19,057 nucleotides of DNA. Origin: Candidatus Methylomirabilota bacterium (GTDB taxonomy: Bacteria; Methylomirabilota; Methylomirabilia; Methylomirabilales; 2-02-FULL-66-22). Below are positions 1 through 4,963 of this stretch, piece after piece; within the stretch, counting starts at the first letter, position 1; each line of letters starts with the position of its first letter. The DNA is taken from the NCBI GenBank assembly GCA_016208645.1, contig JACQXP010000091.1:1-19057 (forward strand), in the 5' to 3' direction. The notes beneath the pieces were generated by a model, which was given only the letters and a program-made list of their open reading frames with translations, ran no database searches and had not been told where the DNA came from. Made by a program: the position numbers and the translations under genes.

Positions 1-112
1 GCAACCCGGCGGCCCCCGGCTATGGGAAGTGGGCTGCCAGCTATATGCGCCCGCCCCCAGGAAATCGTAGTTGCCTGCGCCTACCTGCATGAATCCTCCG
101 GAGTGTCCGAGG

Positions 113-337
113 ACTTCCGGGATGATGTTGCCCACGTTAACTTTCACCTCCCCCGACCGAAGCCCTGGCCGGTCAATCCCCCCGTCACCGCGATGCCGCG
201 CGCAGCCGCCGCCTCCGATAGGCCGGCCTCCCCTGTCTGCGCCTGCCTTTCGCCGGGCGACGGCAGACAGGTGCCCCGCACAGGCAGGCCTCCTCGACGC
301 GGAATCCAATGGATCGTCGTGGCTTCTCTGGCGGCGC
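113..337 (+). repeat. Island repeat copy R1 (with hairpin insert)
   Basis: First full copy of the roughly 150-bp dispersed repeat. It aligns with copies near 1443, 2329, 3078 and 3727 through shared blocks: GTTAACTTTC-like start, CGACCGAAGCCCTG, CCGGTCA, GCAGCCGCCGCCTCCGATAG, then CCTCCTCGAC. An extra stretch of about 55 bp at 232-287 splits the last two blocks. It contains a perfect inverted repeat, CCTGTCTGC at 232-240 and GCAGACAGG at 263-271. Read on the minus strand, 322-281 encodes PRRSIGFRVEEACL, a remnant of the ORF6N C-terminal tail without the rest of that gene. The copy ends just before the promoter of the toxin-antitoxin pair at 412. Positions 1-112 hold nothing I can recognise. 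Confidence 0.75.
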
Positions 338-359
338 CATGAGTTGGCGAGACGATCAT

Positions 360-388
360 TTGACCTCGTTCGCCCTCTGCGCTATCAT
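360..388 (+). promoter_or_regulatory. Sigma70-like promoter of the RelB/RelE-like operon
   Basis: TTGACC at 360-365 and TATCAT at 383-388 are separated by 17 bp. The predicted transcript would start near 395, just before the AAGGAG ribosome binding site at 400-405. Confidence 0.6.
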
Positions 389-411
389 GTGGGTGATACA
401 AGGAGCGCAAC

Positions 412-708
412 ATGGGCAAGAGACCTCGTCCCAACACCGCGAATCGAGTCGCCGAGCCGCCTGTCACGCTATCCACACCTCCCCGTCTGGTGTCCGACGA
501 GAAGGGACAGGTGGTCGAGGTGATCCTGAACTACGCCGACTATGAGAACTTCCTCCGCGTGCTCGCCCAGCATGCTGACTGGGAGACACTCCCACCATAT
601 CTTCAGGATGCCATTGACAATCTCCTGGCCGACGAAGCCATAGCCGAAGAGGGCGCCCCCATTCCGCTCCGCCAGGCCCTGGCGCAAACTCACGATCTTC
701 CCGCCTGA
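412..708 (+). CDS. RelB/Phd-like antitoxin of a type II toxin-antitoxin pair
   Basis: A 98-residue protein. I infer it to be the antitoxin that neutralises the RelE-like toxin encoded immediately downstream, and probably autorepresses the operon. Residues from about 33 (GQVVEVILNYADYENFL) to the end resemble the helical, acidic C-terminal half of small antitoxins that wrap the toxin. The first 30 residues are Pro/Arg-rich and not distinctive. The start is ATG 412, preceded by AAGGAG at 400-405 with 6 nt spacing and a good promoter at 360-388. Its stop codon overlaps the toxin start by one base (TGATG), the coupling typical of such pairs. The family assignment rests mainly on the partner and on size; the exact antitoxin class (RelB, Phd or an unnamed DUF) is not certain. 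Confidence 0.7.
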   Translation: MGKRPRPNTANRVAEPPVTLSTPPRLVSDEKGQVVEVILNYADYENFLRVLAQHADWETLPPYLQDAIDNLLADEAIAEEGAPIPLRQALAQTHDLPA

Positions 709-965
709 TGGCCTATGCCGTCGTGCTTCGGCCGGCGGCTGAGCGCGAGCGCCGTAATCTCTCTCCAGATCTCCGTCCTCACATCAACCGCGCAATCCTC
801 GGACTGGAAAACGACCCTCGTCCGTCCGGCGCGGTCAAGCCGACCGGCCACCAGAGGCGCTGGAGGCTCCGGGTCGGCGACTACCGCATCCTCTATGAAG
901 TTGACGACACCTCCCGGCAGGTCCTTATCACGAGGATCGCTCATCGCCGGGAAGTATACCGATAG
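708..965 (+). CDS. RelE/ParE-family toxin
   Basis: An 85-residue protein with the RelE/ParE layout. An N-terminal strand (YAVVLRPAAERE) leads into a helical pair; then comes the basic strand block RRWRLRVGDYRILYEVDD (about residues 49-66), and the end is RIAHRREVYR. The RVGDYRI block and the terminal HRREVYR are the family hallmarks; in RelE members such basic and tyrosine residues act in ribosome-dependent mRNA cleavage. It starts at ATG 708, overlapping the antitoxin stop by one base, so the pair is translationally coupled. Lengths of both partners are normal and no disruption is visible. Whether it is an mRNA interferase (RelE) or a gyrase poison (ParE) cannot be told from the sequence alone. 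It is the first module of the repeat-bounded island. Confidence 0.85.
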   Translation: MAYAVVLRPAAERERRNLSPDLRPHINRAILGLENDPRPSGAVKPTGHQRRWRLRVGDYRILYEVDDTSRQVLITRIAHRREVYR

Positions 966-1310
966 CCCCCCGTAACTCGTCACAACTCCTCGCCGCACCC
1001 GGTAGACCGGCCCCCTAATGGGGGACTACGTAGGTTCTGAGACAACTTGTTTAGTGGACCCATGGGACGCACGTGCTACATCGGCCAGAAACACACCGGC
1101 CCCTTGCGTTGCGCATGATCGCAAAGGGCCGGAACGTTCCGAGACCGGGAGGCACATCCAACGCCCCTGATCTCCCCTCTGTAAGTTGCTGCACTTGCAT
1201 GGCAATCCGAGGTGCCACGCTAGCTCCGCCCTGACCGGGCCGTCAACGGAAATCGGGCCGGGAGTCCGGCTCGTGACCCACCCTACCACCCATCTGTAAT
1301 GGGGGACGCC
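966..1310. other. Gene-free filler with flanking 11-bp direct repeats
   Basis: No convincing coding region. An 11-bp direct repeat, TAATGGGGGAC, occurs at 1016-1026 and 1297-1307 and brackets about 270 bp. Inside is an imperfect hairpin with arms at 1096-1108 and 1120-1132 (CCGGCCC/GGGCCGG plus TTGCG/CGCAA, one mismatch, 11-nt loop). There is no T-tract, so it is not a good intrinsic terminator. The left repeat overlaps CCCCC-TAAT-GGGGG, itself a small palindrome. This may be a decayed mobile element, but I see no transposase fragment. Confidence 0.4.
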
Positions 1311-1383
1311 ATTTCCTACATTGACTTTCGCCTTTCCCCCCTGCCGACGCCCTGCCCGGTCGGCCCCCTCACCAGCGCGCGTT
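1311..1383 (+). repeat. Partial island repeat copy (R2b)
   Basis: Aligns with the first half of R2 (ATTGACTTTCGCC, then CCGACGCCCTGCCCGGTC) and then diverges. It lacks the CAGCCGCCGCC and CTCGAC blocks. It lies just upstream of a short hairpin element and the full copy R2, so this boundary is a partial tandem duplication. Confidence 0.6.
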
Positions 1384-1390
1384 CGCCGCT

Positions 1391-1430
1391 GGCCCCCTCA
1401 CCCTGGCCCTCTCCCGCGGTGGGGAGAGGG
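1391..1430. repeat. CCCTGGCCCTC hairpin element, copy 1
   Basis: CCCTGGCCCTCTCCC leads into a hairpin with perfect arms CCCTCTCCC (1407-1415) and GGGAGAGGG (1422-1430). A relative with the same CCCTGGCCCTC lead and a G-rich return arm is at 4718-4746. Such elements are widely scattered between genes in high-GC genomes; I assign no function. Confidence 0.6.
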
Positions 1431-1442
1431 GATTGAGAATGG

Positions 1443-1593
1443 CTACGTTGTTTCCCAGGTTGACTTTCGCCTCTCCGCCCCGACCGAAGCCCTGCCCGGC
1501 CAGTCCCCATCGCCGCGATGACGGGCGCCGCAACCAGCGCCTCCGATAGGTCGGCCCCGCCCCCCAACGCGGAAGCCGATGCGTCGCTGGCCC
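1443..1593 (+). repeat. Island repeat copy R2
   Basis: Full copy: GTTGTTTCCCAGGTTGACTT at the start, CGACCGAAGCCCTGCCCGG in the middle, CAGCGCCTCCGATAGG and AACGCGGAAGCCGATGCG at the end. The first 15 bases are nearly identical to those of R3 at 2333. On the minus strand the end reads RRIGFRV, again the ORF6N tail, though no ORF6N gene is attached. It finishes about 10 bp before the vapBC-type promoter. Confidence 0.75.
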
Positions 1594-1603
1594 CGATTGG
1601 CCC

Positions 1604-1641
1604 TTGACATACAGCCATCCATACGATATGGATAACCATAT
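1604..1641 (+). promoter_or_regulatory. vapBC promoter with tandem palindromic operator
   Basis: TTGACA at 1604-1609 and TATGGA at 1627-1632 have a 17-bp spacer. Three alternating half-sites lie on and after the -10 box: CCATA 1619-1623, TATGG 1627-1631, CCATA 1636-1640. The first two form a perfect 7-bp-arm palindrome, ATCCATA-CGA-TATGGAT (1617-1633). The second and third form ATATGG-ATAA-CCATAT (1626-1641). Ribbon-helix-helix antitoxins commonly bind such repeats to repress their own operon. The predicted transcription start (about 1639) nearly coincides with the ATG at 1640, and no Shine-Dalgarno site is present, so the mRNA may be leaderless. Confidence 0.65.
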
Positions 1642-1867
1642 GAAGACCACGCTGAACATCGACGATTCCGTTATGGCCCTTCTCAAGCGCGAGGCGGCCA
1701 GGCAAGGGCGGACGATGTCCGAGCTGGTGGAGTCCGCGCTCCGCCTGATGTTCCGCGCCCAGCGGCGGCGGAGCGACCTCCCTCCGCTGCCAACGTTTCG
1801 AAGCGGGGGCCACCTCGTGGACGTTGCGGACCGCGACGCCCTGTACCAGGCCATGGAAGGCCGTTAG
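1640..1867 (+). CDS. VapB-like ribbon-helix-helix antitoxin
   Basis: A 75-residue protein starting MKTTLNIDDSVMALLKREA. The short beta strand (TTLNID) followed by two helices (VMALLKREAARQGR and MSELVESALRLMF) is the ribbon-helix-helix DNA-binding fold of VapB/CopG-type antitoxins. Residues 46-75 would be the toxin-binding tail. I place the start at ATG 1640 because that is where the RHH fold begins; an upstream TTG in frame at 1604 is the -35 box and is rejected. The operator palindromes overlap the -10 and run to the start codon, consistent with autorepression. The stop codon (TAG) overlaps the GTG start of the toxin by one base. It is the second module of the island, between repeat copies R2 and R3. 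Confidence 0.85.
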   Translation: MKTTLNIDDSVMALLKREAARQGRTMSELVESALRLMFRAQRRRSDLPPLPTFRSGGHLVDVADRDALYQAMEGR

Positions 1868-2301
1868 TGTTCGTCGCGGACACGAACGTCCTCATCCACG
1901 CCGCCGATGCGGATTCCCCTTTCCATCGCCAGTGCCATGCGTGCCTCCAGGACTGGCGCGGCCAGACCTCGGCCTGGTACCTGACCTGGGGCATTCTGTA
2001 CGAATTCCTCCGGGTGACGACGCATCCCCGAGTTTTCCGGCAGCCCTGGCCAGCGGCGCGCGCGTGGGAATTCATCGAGGCGTTGCTGGCCTCCCCCGGC
2101 CTGAGCATCCTCCTCCCCACGGACAGGCATGCCGCGGTCGCCGCCGAGGTATTCACGGAGCTCCCGCACCTCGCTGGGAACGTGATACACGACGCCCACA
2201 CCGCCGTTCTGATGCGCGAGCACGGGATTCGGCGCATCTATACCCGAGATACCGACTTCCACCGCTTCCCCTTCCTCGAACCGATTGATCCGACGACCTA
2301 G
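1867..2301 (+). CDS. VapC-like PIN-domain toxin
   Basis: A 144-residue PIN-domain ribonuclease, presumed toxin of the pair. The four acidic positions expected for a Mg-dependent PIN active site are visible: D5 in VADTNVLIHA, E46 in LYEFLRV, D109 in VIHDAHTAVLMREHG, and D128/D130 in YTRDTDFHRF. The length is normal and the frame intact, so it should be active. It starts at GTG 1867, overlapping the antitoxin stop (TAGTG). Members of this family cleave tRNA or rRNA; the target here cannot be predicted. About 27 bp separate its stop from repeat copy R3. Confidence 0.9.
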   Translation: MFVADTNVLIHAADADSPFHRQCHACLQDWRGQTSAWYLTWGILYEFLRVTTHPRVFRQPWPAARAWEFIEALLASPGLSILLPTDRHAAVAAEVFTELPHLAGNVIHDAHTAVLMREHGIRRIYTRDTDFHRFPFLEPIDPTT

Positions 2302-2328
2302 GTCCGCAGACAGCCGGAAGCCGAGGCG

Positions 2329-2478
2329 TTTACGTTGTTTCCCAAGCTGACTTTCGTCACTCCCTCCGACGGATGCCCCGCCCGGTCAGCCCCCCATCAC
2401 CGCGATGACGAGCCGCGCAGCCGCCGCCTCCGATAGACCGGCCCGGCCTCCTCGACCCCGAAGCCGATTGCGCGGCGC
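2329..2478 (+). repeat. Island repeat copy R3 (overlaps ORF6N gene end)
   Basis: Full uninterrupted copy: GTTGTTTCCCAAGCTGACTT, CCCGCCCGGTCAG, the 20-base block GCAGCCGCCGCCTCCGATAG, then ACCGGCC and CCTCCTCGACC. Its second half is the 3' end of the minus-strand ORF6N gene, encoding IGFGVEEAGPVYRRRRLRG and the stop. Its first half is noncoding, between the convergent vapC and ORF6N genes. Confidence 0.8.
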
Positions 2479-3032
2479 CGAGGTCTTGGGAGGGGTGGCG
2501 GATCGAGAAGGTCCATCATTCGCTGAAGGATGTCGACAATGGTGGACTCGTGGACGTCCAACCGCCCCTTCAGCTCTCGCTCCAGGGCCGCCAGCTTGCG
2601 GGCGAGTTCGCGTGTGTCCCCCAGGGCGGCGCGCATCCGTATGAAGGCACGGACGACGAAGACGCTCATCTGGACGGCGCGCGGACTGTTGAGGACGTTC
2701 GCCGCCATGAGAGCACCGTGTTCCGTGAACGCATAGGGGAGGTACCGTCGGCCGCCGCGCGAACCGGTCACAAATTGTGACCGGTCAGACGCGGCGTTTG
2801 AGGTCACAATCTGTGACCTCAAACCTGTAACCTCTTGAAAAGAAAGCTGAAACACGAAGTCAGTCGGGAAGCGTCCGGGGTTCCGTCTTACCGCCTGGTT
2901 CAGGGCCTTGGTCGTAACACCATAAAGCCGTGCCAGATGGTGGTCCAGGATCACACGTTCACCCCGGACGGTGACAATCATCTCCTCGACTCGCAGGGCC
3001 GCGGCCGGAACACTGCTCTTGCTCTTGACCAT
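2397..3032 (-). CDS. ORF6N-domain DNA-binding protein (KilA-N/antirepressor type)
   Basis: A 211-residue protein. Residues about 14-105 form an ORF6N domain: MIVTVRGERVILDHHLARLY, ALNQAVRRN, RFPTDFVFQL and YLPYAFTEHG are the family landmarks. A helical, charged stretch (residues 135-175) follows and suggests a coiled coil. The tail RRRAIGFGVEEAGPVYRRR comes from the dispersed repeat. ORF6N proteins occur in phages and bacterial accessory islands and are assumed to bind DNA; the role here is unknown. The start is ATG 3032, preceded by GGAGGG. Compared with its broken neighbour it has about 12 extra residues at 78-90, so the SQxVT motif appears twice (SQIVT, SQFVT). Each copy is encoded by a perfect DNA palindrome. 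Confidence 0.85.
   Translation of the reverse strand: MVKSKSSVPAAALRVEEMIVTVRGERVILDHHLARLYGVTTKALNQAVRRNPGRFPTDFVFQLSFQEVTGLRSQIVTSNAASDRSQFVTGSRGGRRYLPYAFTEHGALMAANVLNSPRAVQMSVFVVRAFIRMRAALGDTRELARKLAALERELKGRLDVHESTIVDILQRMMDLLDPPPLPRPRRRAIGFGVEEAGPVYRRRRLRGSSSR
2763..2785. repeat. Intragenic palindrome P1
   Basis: Perfect inverted repeat with 11-bp arms (2763-2773 and 2775-2785) around a single central base. The core is TCACAAATTGTGA and the flanks are ACCGG/CCGGT. It lies inside the ORF6N gene and encodes RSQFVTG on the minus strand. Confidence 0.85.
2796..2824. repeat. Intragenic palindrome P2
   Basis: Perfect inverted repeat with 13-bp arms (2796-2808 and 2812-2824) and a 3-bp centre. 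The core is TCACAATCTGTGA and the outer arms are GTTTGAGG/CCTCAAAC. It is 10 bp from P1, in the same gene, and encodes LRSQIVTSN. Confidence 0.9.
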
Positions 3033-3077
3033 CCTCCCTCCCCGACATGCGCTGATTCACAACTAAGTTTCGGGACG

Positions 3078-3240
3078 CCTGTCGCCCACGTCAACCGTCG
3101 CCCCTCCGCCCTCGACCGAAGCCCCTGCCTGGTCAGTCCCTATCCCCGCCCTGACGAGCCGCGCAGCCGCCGCCTCCGATAGGCCGGCCGCGCCTCCTCG
3201 ACCCGGAAACCGATGGACCGCCGAGGCCTCTCCGGCCGCG
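3078..3240 (+). repeat. Island repeat copy R4 (overlaps ORF6N pseudogene end)
   Basis: Full copy: CGCCCACGTCAACC, CTCGACCGAAGCCCCTGCC, TGGTCAG, the block GCAGCCGCCGCCTCCGATAG identical to R3, then CCTCCTCGACCCGGAAACCG. The right half is the 3' end of the disrupted ORF6N gene, encoding PRRSIGFRVEEARPAYRR. Confidence 0.8.
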
Positions 3241-3708
3241 CCATCAGCGCGCGGATGGCGTCGAACACGACCTTGAACTGGGCGTCGTATTTCTTCTCGA
3301 GTTCCTCCAGCTTGCGGGCGAGGTCCTTGTGGGTTGCCAGGATTTCCCGGAGCCGGACGAAGGCCCGTACAACCTGGACGCTGGCCTGAACCCGATTCGG
3401 GTGTTGAGGAGGCTCGCCAGCATGATTGCCCCGTGCTCTGTAAACGCGTGGGGAAGCGAAGGGGAAAACCTGAGCGGTCGGAGGTGATCACAATTTGTGA
3501 TCACCTCCGCTTTCTCCGCCTCTGTCAGGAGGAACATGAAGTCTTCGGGAAAGCGTTCCCGGTTCCGTTTCACCGCTTGGTTGAGAACCCGCGTTGATAC
3601 TCCATAGAGAGTTGCCAGATCAGCATCCAGCATCACCCGCTGACCGCGGATGGAAAGAATACACCGCTCGACGCTTGCCACCGGACTCAGAGCACCACGT
3701 GAAGTCAT
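3140..3708 (-). pseudogene. Second ORF6N-domain gene, frameshifted
   Basis: Reading from ATG 3708 (GGAGGG upstream) gives a clear ORF6N domain: RCILSIRGQRVMLDADLATL, VLNQAVKRN, RFPEDFMFLLTEAEKA, LPHAFTEHGAIMLASLLNT. The frame is then lost. Another frame continues without overlap as QASVQVVRAFVRLREILATH, then LARKLEELEKKYDAQFK and RRSIGFRVEEARPAYRR, ending at TAG 3140. One missing G in the run at 3399-3401 explains the break. Restored, the protein would be about 189 residues, close to the family norm and parallel to its intact neighbour. It is either a recent inactivating mutation or an assembly error. The restored C-terminal helix (KLEELEKKYDAQ) is coiled-coil-like. Function otherwise unknown. 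Confidence 0.8.
3479..3509. repeat. Intragenic palindrome P3
   Basis: Perfect inverted repeat with 14-bp arms (3479-3492 and 3496-3509) and a 3-bp centre. The core is TCACAATTTGTGA, and each arm ends in GGAGGTGA or its complement. It sits at the same place in the protein alignment as P1 and P2 but is read in a different frame, encoding EVITNCDHL. Confidence 0.9.
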
Positions 3709-3726
3709 CGACGACCCTCCACGAAT

Positions 3727-3975
3727 CTCCGGGGCGATCTTGCCAACATTAACCTTCGGCTCTCCACGCCGACCGCCGCCTTACCCGGTCAGGCCCCATC
3801 ACCGCGCTGACACGCGGCGCAGCCGCCGCCCACGGGGCGACAGGGACAGCCGACAGCGACAGCGGCATTGGGGCCAGCATTGGGATCAGGCCTTTACTAA
3901 TACATTCCACTGCCGCCGGCGGCGCCCATACACCGGCCGAGCTTCCTCGACCCGGAAGCCGCTCCGGCGCCGCCA
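3727..3975 (+). repeat. Island repeat copy R5 (with about 100-bp insert)
   Basis: Starts TCCGGGGCGATCTTGCCAAC, like R1, and contains ACCCGGTCAGGCCCCATCAC and GCGCAGCCGCCGCC. It is then interrupted at about 3831-3931 and resumes with CCGGCC and CTTCCTCGACCCGGAAGCCG. The insert includes ACAGGG, ACAGCC, then two GACAGC-type hexamers (about 3840-3864) and differs from the insert in R1. The minus-strand reading of the end is SGFRVEEARPVY, the ORF6N tail, here downstream of a non-ORF6N gene. Confidence 0.75.
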
Positions 3976-3980
3976 CTCTG

Positions 3981-4652
3981 CTACTCCTCCTCGTCGGTTC
4001 CGTACATCACATCTACCCCGAACCGCCTGTGCAGCCGGTAGAAGTAGAGGCTGTAGTTCTCTGGCAGATCGAGGCGTCTCTTGCGGTAGCCGAACTCTTT
4101 CTCGCGCAAGTACGCCATGATCGCCCTCTCTTTGTCGGCAACGAATGGAAAGCTCACACCGGAGGTCATGCAGAAGCCGTCGGCGACCAGAAGCCGGGTG
4201 GCCAGCAGCATGCCCGAGACACCCGTCTCCGACAGGCCAAGGTCAGTCAATTCCAGGACCGGCTGCGGCTGCCCGCTGCGGATCTCGGCTAGCCGATCCG
4301 ACAGAAGGCTGTAGCTTCCGGGATGGGTCTCGCCGATCTTGAACAGGGAGAACCGGGCCGTCTTCATGGCGGCGAGGAAGCGCCCCTCGCTCGCACTCAA
4401 CTCCATTCCGGCGTTCTATGCCTCGAAGTGCTCGATGCAACTCCTTCCATCCCACCGCCGGTCATAGATCATCCGGTCGGCCAGGATATCGGTGTCCCCC
4501 TCATCCGCGACCAGGACGTTGCTCTTCCACAGGCCCAGCTCCTGGGCAGTGGAAACGAAGACGTCTTTGGGGATCACCTTGAGCAGCTCCCCGCAAAACT
4601 CCTTCCCGGTGTGGCGGAGGGATTGATAGGCGCGGATCCGATCAGTCACCAT
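3981..4652 (-). pseudogene. Unknown accessory protein gene interrupted by an in-frame amber codon
   Basis: Two open stretches share one reading frame. The first runs 4652-4416 (78 residues, MVTDRIRAYQSLRHTGKE to GRSCIEHFEA) and ends in TAG at 4416-4418. Only three codons later a second stretch begins at ATG 4406 and runs to 3981 (141 residues, MELSASEGRFLAAMKTARFS to VDVMYGTDEEE). The junction has no clear ribosome binding site. The pattern GRSCIEHFEA then LSASEGRFLAAMKTARFSLF reads like one continuous domain, so I treat this as a single gene of about 223 residues with a premature stop. I do not recognise the family with certainty. The alternative is two adjacent small genes. TAG is an ordinary stop elsewhere in this window, so reassignment is unlikely. 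Confidence 0.55.
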
Positions 4653-4963
4653 AATTGCCCCCGGTCACCGCAACAGAGGAAAAGCCCGGCGAGTTGCCCA
4701 GAATCAGCGACCCACACCCTGGCCCTCCCCCGGCCGCGGGGGAGGGGGAAAAGAAGGAGTGCGTTCGGGCATCTGCTCCCCCCGGCGTCCCGAGTACGCA
4801 TTCCGTGCTTGCGACTTCGGGAATACCCGAAGTACGGAAGCAACGAGGGAGAGGGACGCATCTGCTGCCCATCGCTGCCCAGCTCATGTCATTTCCAGCA
4901 GCGGGGCCAAGTGGCTTGCCACTATCGCGGTCAGTTCTTTGATCGTGCCGGTCGCCGAGCATC
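4653..4963. other. Intergenic region with two hairpins
   Basis: No gene is supported. A CCCTGGCCCTC hairpin element (copy 2) spans 4718-4746, with arms CCCTCCCCC (4723-4731) and GGGGGAGGG (4738-4746). A second stem has arms ACTTCGGG (4814-4821) and CCCGAAGT (4826-4833) around a 4-nt loop, extended by TTCCGT (4801-4806) and ACGGAA (4834-4839). Neither is followed by a clear T-tract. The region separates the island from the regulator gene at 4964. Confidence 0.6.

Noticed and set aside
1026..1289. An 87-codon minus-strand reading frame in the filler region
   Set aside because: No ribosome binding site, no domain and odd composition; the region looks noncoding.
113..3975. Integron attC sites
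   Set aside because: The layout is reminiscent, but the repeats lack clear paired core sites of the GTTRRRY/RYYYAAC type (the nearest, GTTGACT and GTTAACT, fail one position), and no integron integrase is in the window. Kept only as an analogy.
4243..4455. A 70-codon overlapping frame across the amber junction
   Set aside because: It is the +1 shadow of the split gene and does not join recognisable protein segments.
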